This document shows, piece after piece, positions 1-10,640 of a stretch of 64,000 nt of DNA; positions within the stretch are counted from its first letter, which is position 1; each line of letters starts with the position of its first letter. Where the stretch lies: contig CM057453.1 of assembly GCA_016271365.2 (NCBI GenBank), positions 1,093,888,501 to 1,093,952,500 on the forward strand. The letters run 5' to 3'. Under the pieces are notes generated by a model that was not told where the DNA came from, ran no database searches, and worked only from the letters and a program-made list of their open reading frames with translations. The stretch comes from Neoceratodus forsteri. Its lineage: Eukaryota; Chordata; Ceratodontiformes; Ceratodontidae. The position numbers were made by a program, and so were the translations under genes.

Positions 1-1150
1 TCGAGTCAAGCAGGTGATTCTGTTCATCGGGCAGAGCTCGACTCTCTTTGAGCCAGAGCATGGCTCCCGGCAGACAGGGCCGAAGTTCTTGCCTCCTTTG
101 CCCAATCATTTCTGGTTGGGCAAGCGCGCCCTGCCCGGGACTTCCTGCGCCTCCTGGGTTTCATGGTGGCCTGTACCGGCGTGGTCCGTTGGGCATGCTG
201 GCACATGCGCCCCCTTCAGTGGGGACTGGCCAGCCAGTGGTCACAACGCTGTGATCCATTGGACCAGCTAGTGATGGTGACCCAGGAGATGTGGAATGCT
301 CTCCGTGGTGGACCGCTCCATCTCATCTGCAGGAGGGCATCCTGCTTGTCTGCCCCGCGCGGCGACGGTCTCATCGATCGATGCTCTCTGATGGGTTGGG
401 GTGCCTATCTGGGGAACACCGGGCGATGGCTTCTGGTCCCCACGGGAGTCCCGATGCCACATCAACCTGCTGGAGCTCCGAGCGGTCCGCTAGCTCTCAC
501 CGCCTTTGCTCTGTTTTTCGGGGTCAAGTGGTCCGAGTCCAGACGGACAATACCACTGACCATGTATTTTCTAAACTGGCCAGGGCGGATGCTCCATGCT
601 TCTATGCAAGGAAGTGTCTGCGATTTGGTCACTCGTATGCAGCTTGAGGCGGATCTCCTAGCCATTCATGTGGCAGGAGCCTCCAACACCCTGGCCGATG
701 CCCTGAGCTGGATAGGGGCTGCATCTCACGAGTGGTCTCTCCTGCCGGAGGTAGTACAAGATCTGTTCTCCCATTGGAGCACACTCAGGTGGACCTGTTT
801 GCCTCCAGGGAGAGCGAAGCTGAGGCTGTTTTATGCCCGCCTCAGCAGGGCTCGCTGCAGGGATGCTTCTCGAGGCCGTGGACCTCGGCCTCTTCTCGCC
901 TTTCCCCCATTTCCTTGATTCACAAGGTGCTTCAGAGCAAGGAGGGACAAGGCGGGTGATTCTGATAGCCCCAGACTGGCCCTGCCAGTTCTGGTACCCA
1001 GATCTCTCAGCCTCAGCTCCAGGCTCCGAGGCATCTTCCAGCTCGCCTGGCCTGCTCTGTCAATCAGGGAAGGTGTTCCATCCGACCTTCAATCCCTGCA
1101 CCTGACGGCCTGGTTCCTGGAGCTGCCAGAGCTCCAGGCCTTGGGTCTTT
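1..1150 (+). pseudogene. DIRS A RT end / RNase H / methyltransferase-like remnant
   Basis: Remnant of the polyprotein that copies the retrotransposon RNA. The first 280 bases match the RT thumb/connection region of element K (52% by eye in several frames). RNase H follows: a GWGAYLG block near 393, a CHINLLELRAV block near 452 and HVAGASNTLADALS near 668, with the acidic residues E and D of the RNase H fold. These blocks lie in different frames, so indels have destroyed the gene. A degenerate methyltransferase-like tail ends with an AFPPF motif near 890. The N-terminal RT lies outside the window. Family identity is certain; non-functionality is inferred from the frame breaks. Confidence 0.8.
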
Positions 1151-1198
1151 CTAGACGAGGTCCTCAATGTTGTTGAGGCGTCTCCAGAGTCGACTAGG

Positions 1199-2151
1199 AA
1201 TGTAGGCCTTCAAATGGAAGAGGTTTTCATTTGGTGTCAGGGCAAGGGCTTGACCCTTCCTCCTGTCCTTTGGCAAGCATCTTGGACTATTTATGGTCCC
1301 TTTCTCGTCAAGGGCTTAGGGTCGAGCGACTTAAGGGTGCACCTGGCAGCCATCTCTGCTACCGCGGCGCGGGCGAGGCAGTCGGTGGCGCAGGAGAAGG
1401 TGGTCTGGCGCTTTCAAAGGCCTTGATCACATTTCTCCCGTGCGAACCTCCACCTCCGTGGGACTTATGGCTGGTACTGGCAAAGCTCATGGCAGCGTTT
1501 ATCCGAACCAATGCACAGGTGTGTATTCTCTCACCTGTCGTGGAAGACCGCTTTTGGTGGCTGTCACGTCAGCCAGAAGGATGGGAGAACTCCAGGCGCT
1601 CTGCATAGAGTCTCCTTACCTGGTCTTCCACAGGGACAAGGTTGTCCTGCGCCCCCACCCGAAATTCCTTCCCGAAGGTGGTGTCGGAGTTTCACCTTAA
1701 CCAGGTGTTGACTCTACCGGTGTTCTACCCCAGTCACACTTCGGAGGCCGAATACCGGCTCCATACTTTGGACCCTAGAAGGGTGCTCGCTTATTGTAAG
1801 GAGCGCACGGCTGAAATTCGGGGAGAGGTTCGCCAGCTGTTTGTCACCTACGCTGAAACCGCACCTGGCAGACCTGCAGCCAAGCGGACGATAAGCAGGT
1901 GGGTCACCTCCTGCATAGATCTCTGCTACAAGTTGGCGGGCATGGAGCCTCCCAAAGGGATAAGAGCTCATTCTACCCGCCATACTGCTGCATCGGTGGC
2001 TGCTTCCAGGGACGTCCCTATCCAGGAAATCTGCAGGGCTGCTACCTGGAAGTCGGCACACACCTTCATTACCCACTACCACATCGACCTTGAGTCACGC
2101 CGGGATGCTGGTTTTGGGGCCTCGGTTCTCCAGTCTTTATTTCCCAAGTAA
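1199..2151 (+). pseudogene. DIRS A tyrosine recombinase, frameshifted
   Basis: Tyrosine recombinase (lambda-integrase superfamily) that would insert the circular DNA copy. The N-terminal part (1214-1426) and the SARRMGELQA block carrying the first catalytic Arg (about 1571-1600) are in other frames than the C-terminal 169 residues (1642-2151). That last part is intact: FHLNQVLTLP, the catalytic HSTR (His codon 1969-1971) and the nucleophile Tyr in THYHIDL (Tyr codon 2077-2079). It ends in ASVLQSLFPK and a stop just before the terminal repeat. Two or more frameshifts in the N-terminal half make it a pseudogene. Confidence 0.85.
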
Positions 2152-2203
2152 GTATCGGGGGTGTGCGCCCTTGCCTCCCTCCTCCCGGAGAACTGCTAGG
2201 AGT

Positions 2204-2528
2204 CTGCCAATAAGTGTGGATGAACAACATATCCATGTCCCTAGAAATACAGGTTACTCACCTGTAACAGGAGTTCTAGGAATGGTATATGTTGTTCATC
2301 CTCACGACCCACCCAACCTCCCCGGCTTCGACGCACAACCTGAGCTTCCAGCGGGCCTGATCTGGCGTCATGGGGCGGAGCCGAGAGTTTTACCACCCCC
2401 GTGGGTGGGAGGAGCCAGCTTGAAGACCTTCTGGCAAGATTTAAAGTGGCAAGGAACCTGCCAATAAGTGTGGATGAACAACATATACCATTCCTAGAAC
2501 TCCTGTTACAGGTGAGTAACCTGTATTT
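2204..2528 (+). repeat. DIRS A terminal inverted repeat / internal complementary region
   Basis: A perfect 57-bp inverted repeat: 2245-2301 is the exact reverse complement of 2472-2528. A 29-bp direct repeat (CTGCCAATAAGTGTGGATGA start) occurs at 2204-2232 and 2458-2486. The 170 bp between them matches, in reverse complement, the 5' end of element K (48569-48720). Such an arrangement is characteristic of DIRS elements, whose ends are completed from a complementary internal region during replication. Confidence 0.85.
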
Positions 2529-2656
2529 AAAGAACACAGATCTTACTGACATGCTGCTCACAGTTGCTGCACTGCTGTGTGGGGCACCAGGGCAGAACTG
2601 AAGACTGGGTGCGGATGAGTACTGCTAGTTTGTTATATGCGTCAATGCCCGTTGTG

Positions 2657-3005
2657 CCAACTGATCTAGTTGCACAGGGTCCTGTAGACTATCTTGTGGG
2701 TCTGAGCACTACAGTCTGTCGATCCACCATCTGTCTGTCCCCCCCCCTCCTGGCTCACTTCTGCTGCGCTGGGCTGTAGCAGCAGCACAGAATGCCAGGT
2801 GTTAGGAATTTGGTGGCCCTGCTGGGACGACCTATGCAGTAATGCCCTGGCATGCTGGCTGATCTAGTTGCATAATGTCCTTTTAGCTAGTTTGTGGGTC
2901 TGAACACTGCAGTGTGTCGATCCACCATCCATCCCTCCCCTGGCTCAGCTCCAGTGCACTGGGCTGGCACAGCAACACACAATGCCAGGTGGTGGGAATT
3001 TTCAA
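2657..3005. repeat. Two-copy tandem duplication, about 200 bp unit
   Basis: Units beginning at about 2659 and 2858 share GATCTAGTTGCA, then TGTGGGTCTGA, TCGATCCACCATC and AATGCCAGGTG in the same order, with moderate divergence. No coding signal seen. Confidence 0.65.
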
Positions 3006-4902
3006 CAAAGGACTGGGACACCTGCGCTGCACTGCTCCACTTTGCTATGCTCTGACACATGGGATGTCTAAGTTGGCGTGTCTGGCAGGTCAAACTCCAC
3101 CCACTAGCTCTTGGCTCATCCTGTTCTGCTGTCCCAGCTGTTGGACTCTGGGCACTTTTGCTTTGTTTTTTTTCTTATTTTTAGTGCCAAAGCACGTGCC
3201 ACAAAATTTAGATGTGCCTTGAAAAGCCCTGCATTCTGACTGGCTAAGGTGTCAGAACTGAACATCAGATATTTCATTTTGGCTGCCCTATTCTGGGCAA
3301 TCTAAAATGTGTTAAAGTAGGATGTCGCTGAAAATTACATATTGCATCTCATCTGCTCTATCCTGGTTAAATATATAGTAAAAATGTGTGCAAGCAAGAT
3401 CTGGTGCAACAGCAATGCAAGCAACAAACATTCAGCATGGACAAATGCTGGTTTATTAGCTGTAGGGAAATTTAGCATCTAGTTCTTGGAAAATTTTCAT
3501 GGCTGCTTTCTCCAGTGCCTGCATGTGCCTATTATTGGAGTCACTAGTGTACTCTCCTGGTTCCTCAAGAGAGTCCTCAGAGCACATTTTCCAGCAGTGA
3601 ACTGAGGAGAGATGGGGCCGCCCACGTTTATGTAGCTGGTGACATGTGATTGCGTTGTGGGTGGACCTCGGGTACCAGAAATTTCCATGTAGTCCTAGTG
3701 TTGACGCGGGAAGAATTCTAAAGGTGTGGCCTATGGGAAGAGATTCTCTCAAATCTACTGTTCATGTAACTGTTATGGTAAGTATGTAACTGTTTTATAC
3801 CTGTCTGTCGTTGAGGCACAGGTCGGGAAGCATAGGAAAACCAGGAGCAGTTGTAAAATTCACAAGTGATTTATTATTAACAGTAAATAAAAAAAAATAA
3901 ATAAATAAAATTGTTCAGTATAACTGTTTACAAAGGCAGTATAAACAGAGAAAGTCCATCTGGGATTCTTCTCAATTTCCAATCTCAGTCTCTGTGTTTC
4001 TCTCTTGCAAGAAATTGCAGCTCTGTTTTTATAAGTCTTTGCAACCCCTGCTCGTTAAGAAAACAGCATGCTTCTCACACAGTGTTCTTGTAAGTTTCAA
4101 CAAGTGCAGCAAAAAGAACATTGTGACCCAGAACTGACTTCTTACTTACAGCTTCTCAGAGAGTTTACAAACGGGTTAACCCAACTGAGTCCCAAATAGC
4201 TTTTTGCAATCATTTCAGCAGTATAACTATTTACATTTGTAAACAAAGGGATCTCAGTATGTTACATTTCCACATAATGATTCAGATATATTTTTATACC
4301 AGCAGATCTGCAATGGGGAAGAAAAGACAGAACAGCAAGAGAAGGTAGAGAGAGAATTGCAAGACTGTAGGGGTGATCAAGTCCTAGGTCTCACGAGAAA
4401 ATCTGGTTGCGCTACCAGACAGAGACAGAAAAGGAGAGAAGAGAACAGAGCCTTGCTTTGAAACTTTCTCCAGAACAACTGGGACAGGGTCCTATTCAAC
4501 CCTGTCACGCTGTCCCATCTGTTCTGTTGTAGTTAGTACACTGTGCTGCGGTGGGCTGATGCCTTGATTTATCTTTAGGTGTACACCTAGCAGGTTGTGG
4601 GCAACAGTTTATGCCCTGTACTTCTGTCCGGGTTCTGAAATCTGCCTCTCCACCACTTTTACATTTCTGCCCTTGATAGCTTGTATGATTTCTTGTCTGG
4701 CAGTTTGCATTTACAGCTCGATGTCTGGACATAGCAGGAATGGGCATTGACTGACTCTTTGGAAAATGATGCAGGGATTTGTACTTGATTGTACTGCTTT
4801 TAAACAACAAAAAAGTTGGGATTTAAGTAACTACTGTGTACTTCTATTAGTATTTCTGTCTGGGTTGACTGCAGTTGCTGAAATGGTGTTTTGCCTCTTC
4901 AG
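3006..4902 (+). other. Intronic sequence upstream of the SMC2 exon
   Basis: AT-richer, low in repeats I recognise. An A-rich stretch lies at about 3885-3910. The sequence ends with a pyrimidine tract (TTTGCCTCTTCAG) that forms the acceptor of the downstream exon. A 98-residue open frame on the minus strand (3456-3752) has no family I can recognise. Confidence 0.6.
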
Positions 4903-5020
4903 ATGGGAAAGAAGAGAGCCTGGCAGAGAAGCGCCGTGTGTTGTCTCGGGATGTGAACCGGCTACGAGAGGCGTATGAGGCATTGATGGCCAGGTTCCCC
5001 AATTTACGATTTGAGTACAA
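4903..5020 (+). CDS. SMC2: SMC2 internal exon (condensin ATPase subunit, coiled coil next to the hinge)
   Basis: A 118-bp exon bounded by a consensus acceptor (TTGCCTCTTCAG, AG at 4901-4902) and donor (GTAAGT at 5021). It enters in phase 1 and leaves in phase 2. Read in that frame it encodes [29 protein letters not shown] and [11 protein letters not shown] recognise the RFPNLRF-YK block as the end of the N-terminal coiled coil of SMC2, just before the hinge; in vertebrate SMC2 the next residues are DPEKNW, which fits the split codon AA|G. SMC2 pairs with SMC4 in condensins I and II to compact mitotic chromosomes. No stop or indel. I see no neighbouring SMC2 exon elsewhere in the window, so both adjoining introns are long (at least 4.9 kb and probably 59 kb). 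Codon use is unlike the surrounding transposons. Confidence 0.85.
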
Positions 5021-6011
5021 GTAAGTTAATTATTCAGTTTTATACAAGGTATGTTATAAATGAGAATGGGAGTACAGGAAGTTAACCTCCTGAGGTAATC
5101 TCCTTGTTTGGCCACACTAACTTCAACCTTTTACATGGCATGGGTGCCAGGTAAAATCTGGAGATGAAGTCACTGGAGATAGTCATGTTACCAAATGAAT
5201 GATTGGGTTTGCTGTGGAAGCCTGGATCTCTGCAGGGAGGGCTGGCACTATGCCCACTGTATGGGGGTGGTGGCATATGGTGTGTACAGTGTTGTCTAGG
5301 GGATAGGGTTTTCTATGGAAAACTGGCATTGCTGAGAGGTAATGTTAGTGTACCTGTCTTCTCTGGGATGCCCTCAAAACCTGCCTGACTGTTCTCTGTG
5401 TCATACCCCATCATTGTCTCTTTTGGGGTAGGTGCAGCACTGTTTAACTGTGGTGAACTAAGTGGGGCCGGGGGATAAGAGTTACGGAGATCCTAAACTG
5501 GTCTTCATGACTGTTTATGTACTTATGAACAAATCATGTGACCTGATTTGTGTTGGCGCAGTCATGTGTGAACACAATGTTGAGATGTATGAAGTTGGTT
5601 TAAGTAGCGGGTAAAGGAAGGTGATCCTCCCCAAGAAGGTATTGGTTTAACTGCACTTGAATATTTTGCTCACTGCAGTAGAAAAGAGGTCCAGCACTTG
5701 CTGTCAGGCTACTTAGTGGCTTCGGGTGGAAGAGCTACAAGGAGATATTGGACATACTCAAATTATTCACTTAAGGAGTACCATAATCATGGTGTTCTGA
5801 ATACTAGAAGAGAGAGGCAGATGAAGTATACAAGTGTTAAAATTGGTGAAAGCTGGTAAAATTAGATGGAAGAAAGGGTACTGGCAGGTTAAGAGGAAAC
5901 AGCATAGTTTGAAAGTAAAATTATTTAACAGTTTGTACTATGTAAAGTTGTTTTCTCCATGAATCAATTTCATTTTACAATCCATGCATGTTTGTACCTA
6001 CTGTATCATTT
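5021..6011 (+). other. Intronic sequence downstream of the SMC2 exon
   Basis: Unique-looking sequence without a recognisable gene or repeat, ending where the terminal repeat of element D begins. Confidence 0.6.
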
Positions 6012-6132
6012 GATCTTACTTCGAGAAGGTTCCTTCAGTAGGTCATCACAAATAGGACTGACGTCGCCTGACATTGGGCCGCACGGCAGACTTTTCTAGC
6101 AATCCCTGATGGGGGTGGGGAGACCACCCACC

Positions 6133-6195
6133 TGACGTCAGCGTGTTGATATATAGTGGGCGGTCCCCACGCCCGCCCTCCAGTTCTTTCCTGCC
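6133..6195 (+). promoter_or_regulatory. DIRS D promoter-like cluster: CRE, TATA-like, initiator-like
   Basis: A palindromic TGACGTCA (6133-6140) of the CREB/ATF type, a TATATA box (6150-6155) and a CAGTTCTTTCC motif starting at 6181, 31 bp after the TATA-like box. The same trio or part of it recurs at the same spacing in elements E, F, J and L. Function is inferred from layout and conservation. Confidence 0.55.
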
Positions 6196-6374
6196 GTTGC
6201 CTCGTGGTAGTCGCTTCGCAGACTTCATTCAGCATTCAGAAAGTGTTTTTCATGCGATTTTCTACAAACTCGCTATATCTTCTTTTAGTTTATTTATTTA
6301 TTAAATTTTGGTGACCGGGTAGGCCCACTGAGCCCCAAAGGTCCCTTTTTCAGAGGTGACCCGGGATAAAGTTT

Positions 6375-8354
6375 AAATAAGTGCTCCAATTGTGGCACTC
6401 AGATACCGCACAAAGATGGACATTCCAAATGCGTCATCTCCCTAGGCCCAGACCATCCAGTCTCCTCCTGCCCCGACTGTCAGTCCTTCAGTCAGGCTAC
6501 CAAAAAAGTGGAGACAGCAGGCGTAGGAGGCCCATTTTCTCAAGGCCCGACTGCTTTCTCTTGAGAAGAAGATGGACAGGCTTAGGGACTCGTCTGACAA
6601 ATCTTCCCCTAAAAAGCATAAGGAGAAGACAAGGGAGCGGGCTCGCTCCACGGATGACGTCTGGCCCTCTACCAGCAAGGCCCAGCCACCGTCTAAGCAC
6701 TTGGGTAAGGAGAAACTTCATGTAGATAAGTCGGCTGCCGGCTCCTCCGGCAGCTGCGCTGCACTGGCCGGTAAGTCGACCTCTGGCTCCTCCGGAGACC
6801 GCCTGGTGGCTGTTAAGTCGACTTCCCCGTCCTTGGTCATTAAGTCGGCGGGGGGTCCTCTTCCCGACCATGCCCGCTAAGTCGGCTGTCCCCGACGACC
6901 GCATGTGCTCGGTTCCCCCGTCGGAGCCTACTGGTGCAACAACTGATGTCCAGCGGGACCGAAGGGAGACAGCCCCGCTCGCTCCTGTTCTTCCCTCGCC
7001 CGTGTCCTCACATTACACTACACACTACAGACACGTCTGGCGAGGCCGATGGGGACACTGGTGAACCAGCTGATTTCGGGGGTTCTTCCCCGCGCTCCCC
7101 TGCCCGGGACCAGGGTCAGGAGGCTTCTCCTTGGCTGGATGGCCTTTCTCTGGAGGCCCCTCCTCAGCCCGAGGGCAGACTGCTGGTGCCTCCAACGCCG
7201 CCAGTCACTGACGGTTCCGATACCGGGACCGCTGGCGCCTCCAACGCCACCAGTGTCTGCAACAGTCCGGATGCCCGAGACCGGTGGTCAGGCCTATTCC
7301 GTCTGCCCAGACTCCGGACCAGACTCCTACAACTGAGGCTTTTCGTCTGGTGCTGACGTCGGTCCCTATAACATGGACTGTTTCTACGCCGGATCCTAAT
7401 TTAATCTACACTACAGCGGGTCCGACGTGGGTTCCCCTGATGTCAGGGCTGACGACAGGGTATTATAACCGTCCCCTCACTGTCCGCCATTACCCACATG
7501 GGTATCCTGGGGATCCTTACCCGGAGGTTCCCACTCCTGGATGGAGTTCAATGGGACCGTTATACCAGGGGTATCATACCTATACCCATTACATGGGTCC
7601 GCATGGGTATTACTCTCCTCCAGTTGCTGTCTCCCCGCAGCCTCAACCAACTCCATCTCCACCCACTCCGACTATGCCGGATTTCAAGTCCTTCCTACAA
7701 TCTTGGTGGCAGGGAGCGAGGTTGGAGTTGGTCTTGGACCTAGAAGCAAGACTCCCACCTCCGCTGCTTCATAGGTCCCCTTCCCCGAGCAGTTCGGGTC
7801 CGATTATCCTCCTCCCGGGGAAGACTCGACTGGACGTTCCCCTTTCTCGCTTTGAACGCGTCCAGTGGAGGAGGCCGATGATAGTTTTGATAGGAGAGAG
7901 GACTCTTCGGAGTAGGAAATTGTGGAGGAACCTGAGCCAAGAGGTAAGAACTCACCGAAATCGCCACCTGAGGATCCTTCCTTCTCGGATCTCTTGAGGG
8001 CCGTCAGAGATTATTTCGATTGGGGGTCAGAGGAACAGGACCCATTGAGACAGTGACTCGCGGAGCACCTCGATTTGGAGTCCCTGTCTCCTGTCCCAGT
8101 TTCTCTGTGGATGGGCCCCCCACCAAGACCTCACCACCACAGTCTGGCAGATGCCTCACTCTATCCCGGCTGTCCCCAAGCGAGCGGACAGGCTTTACCA
8201 GGCGCTTAAGGATGATCCTTTTTTGAAGACCCATCCGAAGGCAGACTCCGTGGTCATTCCAGTGGCTCATGATCGCTCCGCTACGCCCAAGCACTTGAGC
8301 ACCACTCCTTCAGATAAGGAGTCGAGGCAGGTGGACCAGTTTGGCAAGAAAGTC
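6375..8354 (+). pseudogene. DIRS D gag-like protein, broken and truncated
   Basis: Nucleocapsid/gag-like ORF1. It opens with a Cys-pair region (CSNCGTQIPHKDGHSKC near 6382, then CPDCQS) equivalent to the zinc-binding N-terminus in E, F and L. A Ser/Lys-rich and Pro-rich middle runs through several frames (6572-6880, 7049-7336, 7284-7997). A conserved C-terminal block follows at 8151-8354: AVPKRADRLYQAL, PKADSVVIPVAHDRS, PKHLST and VDQFGKKV, where the reading is cut by the V-SINE tail. Multiple frameshifts. The role is presumed RNA binding and particle assembly, from position and Cys motifs. Confidence 0.75.
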
Positions 8355-8783
8355 AATTTTATTTTTGTTGACCGGGTAAGTGCACTAGACAAATCCTGCC
8401 TATTTTCAGGCACGACCCGGGGGAGGGGGATACAGATGAATGCCAACTGACCTTGAACCAGATTAAGCTGTTGGCGGTATTTTTTTTTAGTGAATGAGGG
8501 AAATTTGGCCAGGACACCGGGGAAATTCCCTACTCTTTTCGATAAGTGCCATGGGATCTTTAACATCCACCTGAACTACCACCAATCTAGGCAGATGGGA
8601 CCTCGGTTTAACGTCTCATCCGAAAGACGGCACCTCACAAGTGCAGCACCCCTCTCATGCTGCACTACAGTGTCAGTACTGGGATATTAACCCAAGTGCC
8701 AGATGTGGGAACTGAACCCACAGCCCTCTGATCTCCCAGCTTCAGAGGCGAGTGTGCTACCTACTGAGCCACTGACACTGACT
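8355..8783 (-). mobile_element. V-SINE, near full length, minus strand
   Basis: Reading the minus strand from 8783: a tRNA-like head with an A box (TGGCTCAGTAGG, 8760-8771) and a B box (GGTTCAGTTCC, 8708-8719). The V-SINE core CGTCTTTCGGATGAGACG with TTAAACC follows (8605-8629). Then comes a 3' region shared with the copy at 23488-23760, ending in an AT-rich tail inside gag of element D. V-SINEs are RNA polymerase III-transcribed, LINE-mobilised repeats. I did not find a clean target duplication. Confidence 0.85.
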
Positions 8784-9480
8784 TAACAAAGTGCTACATA
8801 AGCTTTTTCACTTGCTAAATTGGGCGCTCTCCTTTCGGAACAGACTTTCTGCTTTGGCAGTCTGTGAGCTCTCAGCTACAGTTTTAAAGGGTTGGGGATG
8901 ACTGGAGGTATAGAGAATCTGCCTTGTATCCAAACTGCTCAAACCGCTCGGTTGAGCCTTCTCTCAGAATTCCATCTAGTCGGATCCTTGCTCCCTTGTT
9001 CTTGGTTCCGAGCTTATAAGCCTCAACCCAACCTCTGACTTGGCAGAGTTCTCCCTCCCAACATCCCTCTGTCTTCTTTTTTCCTTTTCTTCTTCTTTCC
9101 CCTCTCTTTTTCCCTTCCTTATCTGTTCCTCCCTTGGAGCCGCCCCAACAGTGAGACCCTGCGGCCCCTTTAGGTGGATCCCCTTTCTTGTTTTCTGTCT
9201 TTGACCGTCTTATGCCTTTTTCAGTTTATATCCTTTTCTTTTTCTATTCCTTGGCTCCCTTGCCTCGCTCTTTTTATTCTTGCCTTTATTTCGCCTCTCT
9301 GGCTAACAGAACTGGGATGTAGGAGGAGTCTGCGGTGCCTAACGGCCACCCCTCGAGCACCACGTAGTGCGTCACTCTTGGGGGTGGTGCAGACTCCTTT
9401 ACCAAAAAAAAAATACCTCCTGTGGCGGGTGCGCGCCTCCGGCTGAACCCAAGCAGTAATGAATGGTGAAGATGCAAGAG
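8784..9480. other. Unassigned spacer with polypyrimidine tract
   Basis: About 700 bp without a recognisable gene. It contains a strong pyrimidine tract (9050-9130) and a second C/T-rich stretch (9180-9300). Similar C/T-rich sequence precedes the terminal repeat at 46722, so this is probably part of a DIRS-type 3' terminal region. Confidence 0.4.
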
Positions 9481-9520
9481 AAGATCAAGAATTACGGTAG
9501 GTATGTAATTTTCATTTCTT
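9481..9520. repeat. DIRS-type terminal repeat fragment (AAGAATTACGG type)
   Basis: TCAAGAATTACGGTAGGTAT followed by GTAATTTTCATTTCTT closely matches the terminal repeat of element H (36450-36484) and the fragment at 46722-46760. It abuts the 3' end of element B with no spacer. Confidence 0.65.
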
Positions 9521-9614
9521 CTAGGAGCGTGGATATGTTGTTCATCCACACTGTGTGGCAGACTTCAAGCAGTTCTCCGGGAGGAGGGAGGCAAGGTGCA
9601 CACCCATTACTTGG

Positions 9615-10640
9615 GAAATAAAGACTGGAGAACCGAGGCCCCAAAACCAACATCTCGGCGTGACTCAAGGTCGATGTGGTAGTGGGTAATGAAGGTGTTT
9701 GCTCACTTCCAGGTAGCAGCCCAACAGATTTCCTGGATAGGAATCTCCCTGGAAGCAGCCACCGATGCAGCAGCAGTATGACGGGTAGAATGAGCTCTTA
9801 TCCCTCTGGGAGGCTCCTTGTCTGCTAACTCATAGCACAGACCTATGCATGATGTAATCTACCTTGCAATGGTCTGTTTGGCTGCAGGTCTGCTAGAAGC
9901 GGCTTCAGCGTAGGTGACAAACAGCTGGTGAACCTCTCCACGAATTTCCGCCGTTCTTTTACAATAGGAGAGAGCACGTCTCGGGTCCAGAGTATGGGCC
10001 TGCTCGTCCGAGGTGTGGTTAGGGTAGTATACCGGCAGAGTCAACACCTGGTTAAGGTGAAACTCTGATACCACCTTCGGAAGGAATTTGGGTTGGGGGC
10101 GCAGGACAACTTCGTCCCTGTGAAAGACCAGATAAGGGGAGTCCACTGAAAGCGCCTGGAGCTCACCTGTCCTTCTGGCTGATGTGATAGCCACCAGGAA
10201 GGCAGTCTTCCACGGCAAGTGTGAAAACTCACACTTGTGCATGGGTTCGAATGGCTTGCCCATGAGCTTTGCCAAAACCAGCAACAGATTCCACGGAGGT
10301 GGAGGTTCACGCACCGGAGGGGATAAGTGTTCCAGGCCTTTGAAGAAGCACCCGACCACTGTCTCCTGCACCAATGTCAGCTGACCGGCCTGTGCTCGGT
10401 AAGCAGAAATAGCTGCCAGGTGCACACTAAGTGTCAATGACCGTAGACCCCCTTTGGAGAGAGACCAAAGGTAGTCCAGAATGTTAGCCATAGAGCAGGA
10501 TAAGGGGTCCAGACTCTTACCCCGACACCAAATGGAAAACCTTTTCCATTTGAAGATGTAATATTTCCTGGTTGATTCCTTTCTAGGTTCATCCACCACG
10601 GTGTAGACCTCTTTGCAAAGACCCAAAGCCTGGAACGCTA
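9615..10640 (-). pseudogene. DIRS B tyrosine recombinase, one premature stop
   Basis: Best preserved N-terminal recombinase half in the window. An open frame runs from the upstream linker to 9859 and includes KESTRKYYIFKWKRFSIW (arm/core-binding part), LWSLSKGGL, KTAFLVAITSARRTGELQA (first catalytic Arg), FHRDEVVLRPQPKFLPK and SEFHLNQVLTLPVYYPNHTS. It stops at KQTIAR, where homologue A has Trp (IAR followed by TAG instead of TGG). The same frame appears to continue to about 9615 with the C-terminal His/Arg/Tyr region. It is thus one nonsense change from a long frame; treated as a pseudogene. Confidence 0.85.

Larger units (their letters stand above)
1..2528 (+). mobile_element. DIRS element A, 3' part (5' cut by window edge)
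   Basis: Plus-strand DIRS-type tyrosine-recombinase retrotransposon entering from the left edge. Order seen: end of the RT region, RNase H, Dam-like methyltransferase-like segment, tyrosine recombinase, then a terminal inverted repeat block. The order and family motifs match elements B and K, which belong to the same subfamily. Internal frames are broken, but the terminal repeat arms are still identical over 57 bp, so this copy may be fairly young or its arms may have been homogenised. Confidence 0.9.
6012..8354 (+). mobile_element. DIRS element D, 5' part (terminal repeat plus gag)
   Basis: Starts GATCTTACTTCGAG like elements E, L and M, followed by a leader shared with element E (TTCCTTCAGT-GGTCATCACA near 6030). 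The gag region follows and then stops abruptly at a V-SINE tail at about 8355. No RT or recombinase of this element follows the SINE, so the 3' part was lost. Confidence 0.85.

Noticed and set aside
3456..3752. 98-residue minus-strand open frame with a plausible helical C-terminus
   Set aside because: No recognisable domain, no start context or splice evidence, and a single open frame of this size is expected by chance in 64 kb.
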